From contig NZ_LZMD01000040.1 in the NCBI RefSeq assembly GCF_001668575.1, positions 1 through 64,000 on the forward strand: 64,000 nucleotides of DNA. The letters run 5' to 3'. Origin of the DNA: Mycobacterium sp. 1164985.4. Lineage in GTDB: Bacteria; Actinomycetota; Actinomycetes; Mycobacteriales; Mycobacteriaceae. Below, piece after piece: positions 17,850 to 26,732 of the stretch (its first letter is position 1; every line of letters begins with the position of its first letter). The notes under the pieces are model-generated. The model was not told the DNA's origin. It did no database searches and worked only from the letters and a program-made list of their open reading frames with translations. The position numbers were made by a program, and so were the translations under genes.

Positions 17850-18791
17850 CTACATCCTCGACTTGGCGTCGGTCAAGGCGGCGTCGATCTCGTTCCAGGT
17901 GCGCTGCACGATGTCGGCGACCGGCAGCAACTCTTGGATGCGCGACGACACCTGACCGGTGTTGGCCAGGCTGGCGTTCAGATCGCCGCCGAAGTAGAGC
18001 TCGGTGATCTTGCCGAGTAGCCGCGCGCCCGGTTCGTGACCCGCGACCCGCGACGCCAGCCCGGTCCGCAGGACGCGCATCGTCGGGTTGCCGGGGACGT
18101 CGAGCAGCACAGTGCCGGCATCGTCTGCCGTCACGATGGCGTCCTTGAAGTTCGCGTGCACGGCGGATTCGATGCTGGCCAGCATCCGGGTGCCCATCTG
18201 CACACCCTCGGCGCCGAGCACCAGCGCCGCGGCGGCCGACCGGGCGTCGCACATCCCGCCCGCCGCGATGATTGGTAAGTCGACGTTCTCCGCGACCAGA
18301 GGCAGCAGCACCATCGTCGACGCTCCGAGAAGCGATTTGAACCCACCGCCCTCGACGCCCTCGACCACCAGCGCGTCGACGCCGGCATCGGCGGCCTTGC
18401 GCGCGCCCTTGAGGGATCCCACGACGTGCACGACGGTCATGCCGGCGTCGTGCAGTCGCGCGGTGAACAACGCCGGGTCGCCCGCCGAGGTGAAGACGTG
18501 GCTCACTTCGGCCGCCGCCAGGGTGTCGACGATCGAAGGGTCGGCCTTCCAGCCCTGGATCATTAGGTTGGCCGCGACCGGCTTGTCGGTGAGGTCGCGC
18601 ACCCGGTACAGGTCCGCGCGACCCTCGTCGGTCAGCGTCTCGATCATGCCCAGTCCGCCTGCCTCGGAGACCGCGGCGGCGAGTTCGGCGCGCGCGATAT
18701 AGGTCATCGGCGCCTGCACGACGGGGAAGTCGACGCCGAGCAGTTCCTGGATTCGATTCGCCACCAGGTCATTCTGCGGACAGGCGTGCAT
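17850..18791 (-). CDS. nitronate monooxygenase / 2-nitropropane dioxygenase-like flavoprotein
   Basis: A 313-residue FMN-binding TIM-barrel protein. VVQAPMTYIA (24-33) begins the barrel, GVDALVVEGVEGGG and LPIIAAGGMCDARSAAAALVLGAEGVQMGTRML hold the phosphate-binding loops. The family oxidises nitronates or acts as an FMN-dependent enoyl reductase-like enzyme; many actinobacterial members sit in steroid or fatty-acid clusters and have no nitro substrate. It is transcribed away from the Rieske oxygenase gene with 92 bases between starts that contain a palindrome (18821-18836), so joint control is likely. Confidence 0.85.
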   Translation of the reverse strand: MHACPQNDLVANRIQELLGVDFPVVQAPMTYIARAELAAAVSEAGGLGMIETLTDEGRADLYRVRDLTDKPVAANLMIQGWKADPSIVDTLAAAEVSHVFTSAGDPALFTARLHDAGMTVVHVVGSLKGARKAADAGVDALVVEGVEGGGFKSLLGASTMVLLPLVAENVDLPIIAAGGMCDARSAAAALVLGAEGVQMGTRMLASIESAVHANFKDAIVTADDAGTVLLDVPGNPTMRVLRTGLASRVAGHEPGARLLGKITELYFGGDLNASLANTGQVSSRIQELLPVADIVQRTWNEIDAALTDAKSRM

Positions 18792-18820
18792 CCTGTGAAA
18801 TCACCCCCTAGCAACTTTTA

Positions 18821-18836
18821 CATTGAGTGCTCTATG
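18821..18836. promoter_or_regulatory. inverted repeat between the nitronate monooxygenase and Rieske genes
   Basis: CATTGAG, two bases, CTCTATG: six of seven positions pair. It lies in the divergent promoter region, 48 bases before the Rieske ATG. The TetR regulator at the end of the rightward operon (21026) is the natural candidate to bind it. Confidence 0.45.
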
Positions 18837-18883
18837 ATTTGTCGGACCGACCCCGAGTGGCAGCGCAGCCCGAGAGGACGCCG

Positions 18884-19933
18884 ATGGCCAAGCCGCCCCT
18901 GTCGATGAAGCCGACCGGATGGTTCCAGGTGGCGTGGTCGACCGAACTCGCGACCGGTGAGGTGCGGCGGATGAAGTACTTCGACCGCGAAATGATCGCG
19001 TGGCGAACGACATCCGGCCAGGCGGTGGTGATGGACGCTTACTGCGAGCACCTCGGGGCCCATCTGGGTTACGGCGGGCACGTGGAGGGCGAGGTCATCG
19101 AGTGCCCGTTCCACGGCTGGCAGTGGAACTCCGAGGGGCGCAACGTCTGCATCCCGTACCAGGAGCGACCGAACCGCGGGCGCCGCATCCGCAGTTATCC
19201 CGTCGCCGAGCGCAACGACTCCATCTACATCTGGCATGACGTCGAGGGACGCGCGCCCTATTTCGACGCGCCCGACATCTTCGGCGATTTTGGTGACTCC
19301 CGCACCGCGGCCGACTATTACCCGCCGATGACCCTCTTTCGCGAGGGACTCGAGATGCACCCGCAGTACGTCTTGGAGAACGGTGTCGATTTCGCGCACT
19401 TCAAGTTCGTGCACAGGACGCCTATCGTTCCGGTGTTCACGCGCCACGACTTCGCCGAACCGTGGTCGTACGTCGACTTCACCATCACGTTCGAAGGTGA
19501 CGAGAACCAGTCGATCGACGACGTGCAGAGCGGCGTGGAGGCCATCAACGGCGGGTTGGGCATCGCGGTGACGAAGAGCTGGGGCATGGTGGACAACCGG
19601 ACGATCTCGGCGATCACCCCCGTCGACGACCGCATGTCCGATGTTCGTTTCATGGTCTACATCGGCCGGACCCCCGGACGCGACGACGAACGGGCGGAGA
19701 CCAAGGCCACCGAGTTCGGCGCCGAGGTCATCCGCCAGTTCGCCCAGGATGTGCACATCTGGTCGCACCAGCGTTATTCCGACCCGCCCGCGCTGGCGAC
19801 GGCCGAATACGAGGGTTTCACCGCGCTGCGCAAATGGGCCACCCAGTTCTATCCCGACGGCCGTGGCAGCAACGCCGTGGAATCCGAATCCTCCCGTCCC
19901 GCAACGTCGTCCGAGAAAGGCCCGACCCGATGA
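18884..19933 (+). CDS. Rieske non-haem iron oxygenase, KshA-like
   Basis: A 349-residue oxygenase component. The [2Fe-2S] Rieske centre is bound by Cys54-x-His56 and Cys74-x2-His77 (CEHLGAH, CPFHGWQW). The mononuclear iron site follows as N166-x2-D169-x2-H172-x4-H177 (ENGVDFAHFKFVH), the pattern of KshA, the 3-ketosteroid 9-alpha-hydroxylase. It needs an electron-donating reductase, which is not encoded here. The start at 18884 has AGAGGA upstream; an in-frame start at 18827 lies inside the promoter region. The stop overlaps the DapB-like gene (ATGA). A steroid-like or terpenoid substrate is possible, but several mycobacterial paralogues have unknown substrates. Confidence 0.88.
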   Translation: MAKPPLSMKPTGWFQVAWSTELATGEVRRMKYFDREMIAWRTTSGQAVVMDAYCEHLGAHLGYGGHVEGEVIECPFHGWQWNSEGRNVCIPYQERPNRGRRIRSYPVAERNDSIYIWHDVEGRAPYFDAPDIFGDFGDSRTAADYYPPMTLFREGLEMHPQYVLENGVDFAHFKFVHRTPIVPVFTRHDFAEPWSYVDFTITFEGDENQSIDDVQSGVEAINGGLGIAVTKSWGMVDNRTISAITPVDDRMSDVRFMVYIGRTPGRDDERAETKATEFGAEVIRQFAQDVHIWSHQRYSDPPALATAEYEGFTALRKWATQFYPDGRGSNAVESESSRPATSSEKGPTR

Positions 19934-21021
19934 CCGCACAGCACGCCCGCCCAACACGTGTGTTTCAGGTTGCCACGGGAAACCTGGGAACCGAGATGAT
20001 CAAGCGGATCGGTGAGCACCCGGACCTCGAGCTCGTCGGGCTGCACTGCTACACGCCGGAGAAGATCGGCCGTGACGCCGGCGATATCGTGGGCATCGAC
20101 CCGATCGGGGTGACAGCGACCGGCACGGTCGAGGAGATCATCGCCGCCAAACCCGACGTGCTGACGTTTCACGGCGTGTTCCCCGACGAGGATCTCTACG
20201 TCAGGGTCCTCGAGGCGGGTATCAACATCGTCACCACCGCGGACTGGATCACCGGCTGGCACCGTGACACCAACCATCCGCATCCCTCGGGTAAGCCCGT
20301 TTCGCAACTCCTCGAAGAGGCCTGCCGCAAGGGCGGTTCGACGTTCTACGGCACCGGGATGAACCCCGGGCTCAACCAGATCCTCGGCGTCGTGTGTTCG
20401 GCGGACGTCGCCGAGATCGAAAACATCACCACCATCGAATCGGTCGACGTGTCGTGTCACCATTCGCGCGACACCTGGATCGAGGTCGGCTACGGTCAGC
20501 CCGTCGATGATCCCACGATCCCCGGCAAGCTGGAGAAGTACACCCGCGTGTTCGCCGACAGCGTGCTGATGATGGCCGACTGCTTCGACCTGATACTCGA
20601 CGAGGTCAAGTTCAGCTACGAATTAGGCGCCTGCACAAAGGATGTGGACCTCGGCTGGTACCAGCTGCCGAAGGGCTCGCTTGGCGGCAACTACATCAAG
20701 TATCAGGGCATGGTCGACGGCGTACCGCGGGTGGAGACGCATCTGGAATGGCAGATGACCCCGCACACCGATCCGCACTGGGACATCAAGGGCTGCTACA
20801 TCACGCAGATCAAGGGAGATCCGTGTGTGTACAACAAGCACATGATCTTCCCGAAGCCCGGCGTGGACCTGTCCAATCCCGAGGCCTTCGCATCCATCGG
20901 CATGACGGTCACGGGAATGCCTGCGCTGCACGCCATTCGGTCGGTGGTGGCCGCACCGCCGGGCTTGATCACCAGTGCCGACCTGCCGCTGCGCGGGTTC
21001 GCCGGTCGGTTCAAGAGGTAG
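19930..21021 (+). CDS. DapB-like NAD(P)-dependent dehydrogenase
   Basis: A 363-residue protein with an N-terminal Rossmann fold (VFQVATGNLGTEMIKRI, then LVGLHCYTPEKIGRDAG) and a C-terminal substrate domain, like the dihydrodipicolinate reductase N-terminus proteins and 2,4-diaminopentanoate dehydrogenase-like enzymes. It is unlikely to make lysine, since real DapB is shorter and lacks this C-terminus. Its start overlaps the Rieske stop and the TetR gene follows after four bases. The trio suggests it acts on a product of the Rieske enzyme, perhaps oxidising an alcohol or amine. Substrate not known. Confidence 0.8.
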   Translation: MTAQHARPTRVFQVATGNLGTEMIKRIGEHPDLELVGLHCYTPEKIGRDAGDIVGIDPIGVTATGTVEEIIAAKPDVLTFHGVFPDEDLYVRVLEAGINIVTTADWITGWHRDTNHPHPSGKPVSQLLEEACRKGGSTFYGTGMNPGLNQILGVVCSADVAEIENITTIESVDVSCHHSRDTWIEVGYGQPVDDPTIPGKLEKYTRVFADSVLMMADCFDLILDEVKFSYELGACTKDVDLGWYQLPKGSLGGNYIKYQGMVDGVPRVETHLEWQMTPHTDPHWDIKGCYITQIKGDPCVYNKHMIFPKPGVDLSNPEAFASIGMTVTGMPALHAIRSVVAAPPGLITSADLPLRGFAGRFKR

Positions 21022-21025
21022 GGCC

Positions 21026-21664
21026 GTGCCGCAGGCCGCCAACGTCGCGCCGCGTCGCCCGCCGAACGGCAAACAGGTCCGCGCAGATCGGACCCGCGCG
21101 ATGGTCATCGAGGAGACGGTGCGCTGTGTCCTCGAGGAGGGTTTCGCCGCGGCGAGCGCCAAGCACATCACTGAACGTGCGGGTGTGACGTGGGGGGTCA
21201 TCCAGTACCACTTCGGGGATCGCGACGGGCTGTTGATGGCCGTCGTCGACGAGGGCTTCGACCAGCTGGTGGCCTGCCTAAACAACGTCCAGACCGCGCT
21301 GGGGGAGCACCACGGACACGCGCGCACCGGGCTGGTGATCAACGCCGTCGCCGACGCCTTTCTGAGCCCGACATCCATTGCGGCACTTGAGATCCTGATC
21401 GCGACACGGACGGGCCGCGCGGACGCGCAGCAGCGTCACCTGGCGGAATTGTTCTCCACGCTGACCCGACTCGGCCGGTTCCTCGCCGAGGGTCTCGATC
21501 GCAAACACGCCGACGCGGTCGGCAACCTGATCTGGACCACGCTGATGGGTGCGATGGTGGCCCGGATGGCGGTCGAGAAACCGATCGACGTCGGCCGTGA
21601 GCTACGGGCGTTGACCGACGTCGTCACGGCGTACGTCGAACTTCAGCTTCAGGCCGCCGGGTAG
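21026..21664 (+). CDS. TetR-family regulator of the Rieske operon
   Basis: A 212-residue regulator with an N-terminal helix-turn-helix (FAAASAKHITERAGVTWGVIQYHFGDRDGLL, about 36-66) and an all-helical ligand-binding C-domain. GTG at 21026 is used because it begins four bases after the DapB-like stop; upstream codons overlap that gene. It most likely represses the divergent promoter containing the CATTGAG/CTCTATG repeat and responds to a pathway intermediate; that link is inferred from position. It converges with the stress protein gene, whose stop codon is one base beyond. Confidence 0.85.
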   Translation: MPQAANVAPRRPPNGKQVRADRTRAMVIEETVRCVLEEGFAAASAKHITERAGVTWGVIQYHFGDRDGLLMAVVDEGFDQLVACLNNVQTALGEHHGHARTGLVINAVADAFLSPTSIAALEILIATRTGRADAQQRHLAELFSTLTRLGRFLAEGLDRKHADAVGNLIWTTLMGAMVARMAVEKPIDVGRELRALTDVVTAYVELQLQAAG

Positions 21665-21665
21665 C

Positions 21666-22538
21666 TCACCGCGGCCGGACGACGATCACCGGCGACGTGG
21701 CGGCCTGAGCCACCTTCGCCGCGACCGAGCCCAGAACCAGGCTGGAGAACCCGCCCCGGCCCCGACTGCCCACTACAACGAGCTGAGCGTCCTTCGACGC
21801 CTCGACGAGCCGGGTGGCCGGGTCGTCGCTGACGATGCGGCGCTGCACCTGCACGTCCGGATACCGTTCCTGCCAACCTGCGAGGCGCTCGGCGAGGATC
21901 CGATGCCCGGCGTCCTCGTAGCGTTCCCAGTCGCTGCCGATCGAGGGAAACGAAGCATCGCTCCACGCGTGCAGTGCGACGAGCGGCACGCCGCGCCTCG
22001 AGGCTTCGTCGAATGCCAGCGCGGTGGCCTCTTCGGAGGCCGGCGACCCGTCGACGCCGACCAGCACAGGCGCGGTGGCGTCGACGGCGGGTGCGTCATC
22101 GGTGCGCACGATCGCGATCGGCCCGCGTCCGTGATGCAGCAGGCCACTGCTGACCGATCCGAGGAAGGCCCGACCGAGAACACCGAGACCCCGGGAGCCG
22201 GACACGGTCATGTAGGCGTCGCGGGAGGCGGTGACGAGCGCCGAGGGCGCCGCGGCGTTCACGATCTCGGTCTCGATCGTCGGCACCTTGTCGCCGGCGG
22301 CGGCCTGTACCGTCTTCTGCGCCTGGGCGATGATGTCGCGGCCGTTCGACTCCATCGAATCGATGTAGCTGGCTTCGAGATACGCCACCGGCCAGGTCAC
22401 CACGACAGGGGCGATCGCATGGAGCAGCCGGATCGGCTGGTCTCGCAGGACGGCTTCATGGGTCGCCCACCGGATGGCCACCTCCGAGTCCGGTGATCCG
22501 TCGACACCGACAAGAATTCCGCTCGGACCGGCGGCCAT
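21666..22538 (-). CDS. universal stress protein, two USP domains
   Basis: A 290-residue protein of tandem USP domains. Each has the ATP-binding end motif: GSRGLGVLGRAFLGS in the first domain and GSRGRGGFSSLVLGS in the second, with ILVGVDGSPDSE and VLVGVDGSPASEE as N-terminal strands. Mycobacterial two-domain USPs are often hypoxia-induced. A DosR-like box lies 67 bases upstream (22605-22618), which supports induction by hypoxia or NO. ATG at 22538 has a GGAGGG-type site upstream. It is separated from the FadE gene behind it by about 100 bases and has its own promoter. Confidence 0.9.
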   Translation of the reverse strand: MAAGPSGILVGVDGSPDSEVAIRWATHEAVLRDQPIRLLHAIAPVVVTWPVAYLEASYIDSMESNGRDIIAQAQKTVQAAAGDKVPTIETEIVNAAAPSALVTASRDAYMTVSGSRGLGVLGRAFLGSVSSGLLHHGRGPIAIVRTDDAPAVDATAPVLVGVDGSPASEEATALAFDEASRRGVPLVALHAWSDASFPSIGSDWERYEDAGHRILAERLAGWQERYPDVQVQRRIVSDDPATRLVEASKDAQLVVVGSRGRGGFSSLVLGSVAAKVAQAATSPVIVVRPR

Positions 22539-22604
22539 GGTCTTCTCCCTCCGCGACGCTGCGCTTACGGATCCGACGTTAATCGGCGAACCGTGGCACA
22601 GACA

Positions 22605-22618
22605 GGGCCTTTGGTCCC
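22605..22618 (-). promoter_or_regulatory. DosR-like box upstream of the universal stress protein
   Basis: On the minus strand the sequence is GGGACCAAAGGCCC, flanked by A/T-rich and CTGT sequence. It matches the core of the known DosR (DevR) consensus, GGGAC-N4-GTCCC type, with two changes. It lies 67 bases before the gene start, as in other DosR targets. Confidence 0.55.
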
Positions 22619-22639
22619 TTACAGCGACGCGCCGGGGTG

Positions 22640-23764
22640 TCAGGCCTTGGTCAGCTCCGCGTACCGGGTCACATGGAAGTCGGTGGTGCCGAACTCGTAC
22701 TGCAGCGCGGTCAGCCGTTTGAAGTAGTGGCCGATCGCGAGCTCCTCGGTCATGCCCATGCCGCCGTGGAGTTGGACGGACTGCTGGCCGATGAAGCGCG
22801 CGGCCCGGCCAACGGTGGCCTTGGCCGCCGAGACGGCTCGTGCCCGTACCTCCGGCTCGGCCTCCAGGTTGAGCACCGCGAGGTAAGCGGCGGACACCGC
22901 CTGCTCGAGCTCCATGTACATGTCGACCATGCGGTGCTGCAACGCCTGGAAACTGCCGATCGGCTGACCGAACTGGTGCCGCTGCTTGGCGTACTCGACG
23001 GTGTCGGCCACCACCTTCCGCATGCACCCGACCGCTTCCGCGCAGACCGCGGCCGCACCTTCGTCGCAGGCCTGCGCCAGCGACGGCCACGCCCCGCCCT
23101 CCTCGCCGAGCAGCGCGTCCGCGGGAAGCCGCAGACCGTCGAACGTCAGGTCGGCGGCCCGGCGGTCGTCGATGGTGCGGTAGTGATGAGCCATAACGGC
23201 GTCGCCGGTCGAGCCCAGATCGACGAGGAACAGCGAGATTCCGTTGTCGGTGCGCGCGGTGACCAGAAGATGGGTCGCCAGGGGTGCGCTCGCGACGACG
23301 ATCTTGGAGCCGCGCAGCACCCATCCGTCGCCGTCGCGTTCGGCGGTCGTCGCCACCTCCGCCCAGTGGTGTCCGGAAGCCTCCTCGGATGCGGCCAGCG
23401 CGACGATGGCCGTGCCCTCGACGATCCGCTCCAGCAGGGCCGAGGCCACCTCGCCGCCGGCGCGCTGCAGCAGACCGCCGGAGACGACCACCGTGTCGAC
23501 ATACGGTTCGACCACCAACGCCTGCCCCAGCGCCTCGGCGATGACCATCACCTCCACGGGCCCGCCGCCGATTCCCCCGAGCTCCTCCGGAAGTGCGGCG
23601 CCCAGGATTCCGAGCTCGTTGGCGAAGCCGGCCCAGATGTCGGGTTGCCATCCGGCGCCCGTCTTGGCCGCGGTGCGGCTCGACTCGAGGTCGTAGCGGC
23701 TCGACAAGAACTTGTTCAAGCCGTCGCGCAGCAGTTCCTGTTCCTTGGTCAGGTTGAAGTCCAT
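22640..23764 (-). CDS. acyl-CoA dehydrogenase family protein, non-catalytic-type partner
   Basis: A 374-residue FadE. The N-terminal helical domain (MDFNLTKEQELLRDGLNKFL), the central beta domain and the C-terminal helices with FGQPIGSFQALQHRMVDM and HGGMGMTEELAIGHYFKRL are present. The C-terminal YEGTSEIQ segment that carries the catalytic glutamate in ordinary acyl-CoA dehydrogenases is not seen; the protein ends YEFGTTDFHVTRYAELTK. It lies eleven bases after another FadE gene. Such adjacent pairs form alpha2beta2 enzymes in mycobacterial steroid catabolism, where FAD and substrate sites are shared. Here it probably partners the product of 23776-25008. Confidence 0.85.
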   Translation of the reverse strand: MDFNLTKEQELLRDGLNKFLSSRYDLESSRTAAKTGAGWQPDIWAGFANELGILGAALPEELGGIGGGPVEVMVIAEALGQALVVEPYVDTVVVSGGLLQRAGGEVASALLERIVEGTAIVALAASEEASGHHWAEVATTAERDGDGWVLRGSKIVVASAPLATHLLVTARTDNGISLFLVDLGSTGDAVMAHHYRTIDDRRAADLTFDGLRLPADALLGEEGGAWPSLAQACDEGAAAVCAEAVGCMRKVVADTVEYAKQRHQFGQPIGSFQALQHRMVDMYMELEQAVSAAYLAVLNLEAEPEVRARAVSAAKATVGRAARFIGQQSVQLHGGMGMTEELAIGHYFKRLTALQYEFGTTDFHVTRYAELTKA

Positions 23765-23775
23765 TCCAAGCCCCC

Positions 23776-25008
23776 TCAGAGTCCCAGCGCCGCTTTGGCC
23801 AGGATGTTGCGCTGAATCTCGTTGCTGCCGGCGTAGATCGAGCCGGCCCGGTCGTTGAAGTAGCGCAAGGGTGCGACGGCCTGCCACGGCTCACCGCTGA
23901 GGTAGCCGTCCGACGGCGGCTCGAAATCCGCGATCGGGCCGCCGGGGCAGGTGGCGTGCGGCTGGTAGACCCGGGCCCGCGGGCCGGCCGCTTCCATCGC
24001 GAGTTCGGTGATGGCCTGGCTCAATTCGGTCGCCAGCACCTTGAGCATCGACGAGGCCGCGCCGGGGTTCTTCCCCTCGGCCACCGTCGCCAGCACCCGG
24101 TACTCGAGGATCTCGAGCACCTCGGTGCGGATCCGGGCGTCGGCGAGCTTGCGGGCGAAGGCCGGGTCGTCGATCAGTCGGCCCCCGCCGGGTCCGGGTT
24201 GGTTCGCCGCGACCGTCGCGATCTCCTGCGCCATCACCTGCAGTCCCGGCGACGACGCGCCGCCGCCGCGCTCGAACTCCAGCAGGTACTTCGCGACCGT
24301 CCAACCGTCGTCGATCTTTCCCAGGACGTTCGATTTGGACACCCGCACCTCGTCGAAGAAGACCTGGTTTTGAACCTCTTCTCCCGATGTCATCACCAGT
24401 GGCCGGATCTCGATGCCGGGGGAGGACATGTCGATGAGGACGAACGTGATTCCCTGCTGCTTCTTCTGCGTTCTCGACGTGCGCACCAGCGCGAACATCC
24501 AGTTGGCTTCGCGGGCGTGCGTCGTCCAGATCTTGCTGCCCGTGCAGACCAGGTCGTCCCCGTCGTCGACGGCCGCCATCGACAGGGCGGCCAGATCGGA
24601 CCCTGCCTCGGGTTCGGAGTAGCCCTGACAGAAGAAGACCTCGCCGGTGAGGATGCGCGGTAGGAAGAAGTCCTTCTGCGCGTCGGTGCCGAATTTGATC
24701 AGGGCATGGGCGACCATGCGGATGCCCATCGGCGACAGCGACGGCGCACCTGCGAGCGTGGATTCCCGGCTGAAGATGTAGTGCTGGGTCAGGCTCCAGT
24801 CGCAACCGCCGTGCTCGACCGGCCAGGCCGGCGCGGCCCAACCCCGTTCGTGCAGGATCCGCTGCCACTCCATGCTCGCGTCGTGATCGGCGTACACGCT
24901 GGTCATGAGACGGCCGGCGCGGCGCAGCTCCGGCGTCAGCTTCTCGTCGAGGAAGCTGCGCACCTCGTCACGAAACGCCGCGTCGGCGGGCGACCATCTG
25001 AGGTCCAT
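23776..25008 (-). CDS. acyl-CoA dehydrogenase
   Basis: A 410-residue FadE that oxidises an acyl-CoA to the trans-2-enoyl-CoA with FAD. FCQGYSEPEAGSDLAAL and WTTHAREANWMFALVR belong to the flavin/substrate beta domain, and the end reads RAGSIYAGSNEIQRNILAKAALGL, matching the YxGxxEIQ region of the family. The central part (FERGGGASSPGLQVMAQEIA) and a large C-terminal insertion are typical of steroid-type mycobacterial FadEs. The ATG at 25008 is chosen since longer frames run into the promoter. It leads the two-FadE operon and is preceded by a palindrome at 25037-25059. Confidence 0.88.
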   Translation of the reverse strand: MDLRWSPADAAFRDEVRSFLDEKLTPELRRAGRLMTSVYADHDASMEWQRILHERGWAAPAWPVEHGGCDWSLTQHYIFSRESTLAGAPSLSPMGIRMVAHALIKFGTDAQKDFFLPRILTGEVFFCQGYSEPEAGSDLAALSMAAVDDGDDLVCTGSKIWTTHAREANWMFALVRTSRTQKKQQGITFVLIDMSSPGIEIRPLVMTSGEEVQNQVFFDEVRVSKSNVLGKIDDGWTVAKYLLEFERGGGASSPGLQVMAQEIATVAANQPGPGGGRLIDDPAFARKLADARIRTEVLEILEYRVLATVAEGKNPGAASSMLKVLATELSQAITELAMEAAGPRARVYQPHATCPGGPIADFEPPSDGYLSGEPWQAVAPLRYFNDRAGSIYAGSNEIQRNILAKAALGL

Positions 25009-25036
25009 CGTCCATCCCCTGTCTCTTGACGATCTA

Positions 25037-25059
25037 CACAGTAAACCTAGTTCACTATG
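25037..25059. promoter_or_regulatory. palindrome upstream of the FadE pair
   Basis: CACAGTAAAC, three bases, GTTCACTATG: eight of ten positions pair. It ends 29 bases before the FadE start and has the size of a TetR operator. No regulator gene is adjacent. Confidence 0.5.
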
Positions 25060-25847
25060 TGCCCGTGCGGGGGCGCTCAAGTGAACGGCCGCTCTGCGCG
25101 GAAATTGTGGATCGGGCAGGCTGCGGCGACGGGGGCATAACTGAATCAATGGAGCGACGACGAGACGGTCGGGTTGCCAAGTTACCGACGGCTGTTCTCG
25201 GGGAGTTGCGGATTAGCGTCTCCAAGCCGGACAGTCTGCGCGCCAGTACCTCATCGAACCGCTGACCGCGCTCGTCTTTGCGGAATTCGGCGACGCCGAG
25301 GCCAATACGTCTGTAGAGCGGAAGTGAAAAGTACATCGCCCCCATGGTCACCGCCGCCTCGGTGAGAATGTCATCCAGATGATTCATCACCACAGTCGAT
25401 GAATTCATTGCAGTTAGCTGAGTGTCACTGCGGCGGCCGACCGTTCTTCTGCAACGTTGTTCCTCTGGCAAGCTTTTCGCCTGACATCGCTAGGATTCCG
25501 CGCATCGGACTCTTGTGTCCGGCACGCCCACCTTGCGCGATAGTTAGGCCCCCATAACATCCGAAAAGTTTGTAGAGTACTGGGGTGATGACTTCCGGTT
25601 CGTGGCAGCACGCGGCGCCACTCTCCGGTTTCACAGTGCCGCAGATATCCCGTCGCCGCCGCAGTCGCATCTGCGCACGCTCGCGGGAATTGCTACCCAT
25701 CGCGTTGCCCCTGCCCCGCCAGGCAAACTCTTCACCCTCTCTTTCGGGCAATGGCAACTTCTCGCGGGTCTGCGAATCGTCGCGTTATGGCGCGGCCGCA
25801 GCTTCGTAAACTTTACTGCAGTCGAAGCGGCCTGGGAGAAGTTAACG
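25060..25847. other. gene-poor region between FadE and the FAD-like protein
   Basis: About 790 bases. A minus-strand frame between 25255 and 25410 encodes MNHLDDILTEAAVTMGAMYFSL and a following 35 residues that look protein-like, but the frame then turns into arginine-rich non-coding sequence, so it may be a gene fragment. Nothing else supportable was found. Confidence 0.35.
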
Positions 25848-26732
25848 GTGGAGTGGGACGACGAAGTCGACGTGGTATGTGTCGGCACCGGCGCGGCCGG
25901 GCTGGCTCACGCCATCGCGCTCTGCAATTTCGGCGGTGAGGTGTTCCTCGCCGACCGGGGCGCAGGCGAGCGCAATTGGCTTGGAAGGTATTCGGCCGAT
26001 CCGTGCACGCGGCGTTTCTTCGCCGAGATGACATCCGATCTCGGTTCGCCGCGCCGGCAGTCTGACAATTTCGGCGTGCCGACCCGTGCCGTACCGTCGC
26101 GCGCACCCGCCGAGGCGGGGCGGATGGTTGCGCCGTTCGTCGGCGCGCGCCTGCGCGAATGGGCGGCGCAATGCCTGGCGACCCCGTTCGGCTACCTCTC
26201 GACGCGGCTGCCAGATTGGAGCGCGACAACCGTACAGGCGTCGGATGGCCAGATCCTGGAGGTCGTCGACATCGGCGCGTTGGCCGCCGATTCCGGGGAC
26301 CTGGTCGGCTCCGTGTTCGACTTGCTCAATAAGGGAGTTGCCACCCGCGGCGTCGAGATGCACGCAGACCATGCGCTGCAACGCTTGGTGTTCGAGGAAG
26401 GGGTCGCGGTCGGCGCCGTGTTCATGACGCCCGCGGGTCCGAAGGCGGTCCGCGCCCGGGACGGTGTCACGGTGACGAGCGGCGCCCCGCAGCTTCCACA
26501 GACCGGTCGTCGGGCGGTGTCGGGTGACATCCTGCGGGTGTGCCTCGTCGGGCAGCGCGCCAGTAGGTTCGGCAGATTAGAGGTGCTCATCTCCGAACCG
26601 CTCGCACTGTCGGGCTCGATGTGCCATGCGCGCAGTCGCCGCTTACACACAGACCTCCGCCGCGGGACGGTCCGTCATTCAGGGTCGTGGCGATGCGGCA
26701 ATTTGCACGGGTATCCGTCCCTGGGCGAGTGA
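25848..26732 (+). CDS. FAD-binding-type protein of doubtful integrity
   Basis: A 294-residue frame beginning at GTG 25848, which has GGAGAAG upstream. The N-terminus is a good dinucleotide-binding fold (VDVVCVGTGAAGLAHAIALCNFGGEVFLADRG), as in FAD-dependent succinate dehydrogenase/ketosteroid dehydrogenase-like proteins. The middle is plausible, but the last 60 residues are arginine and serine rich and look out of frame, and the usual GGS and C-terminal FAD motifs are absent. It is either a divergent small flavoprotein or a decaying gene. It lies in a gene-poor stretch with another fragment at 26850-26993. Confidence 0.5.
   Translation: MEWDDEVDVVCVGTGAAGLAHAIALCNFGGEVFLADRGAGERNWLGRYSADPCTRRFFAEMTSDLGSPRRQSDNFGVPTRAVPSRAPAEAGRMVAPFVGARLREWAAQCLATPFGYLSTRLPDWSATTVQASDGQILEVVDIGALAADSGDLVGSVFDLLNKGVATRGVEMHADHALQRLVFEEGVAVGAVFMTPAGPKAVRARDGVTVTSGAPQLPQTGRRAVSGDILRVCLVGQRASRFGRLEVLISEPLALSGSMCHARSRRLHTDLRRGTVRHSGSWRCGNLHGYPSLGE

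Noticed and set aside
25055..25471. 138-codon minus-strand gene
   Set aside because: Only about 60 residues look protein-like; the remainder is low-complexity and overlaps the FadE operator.
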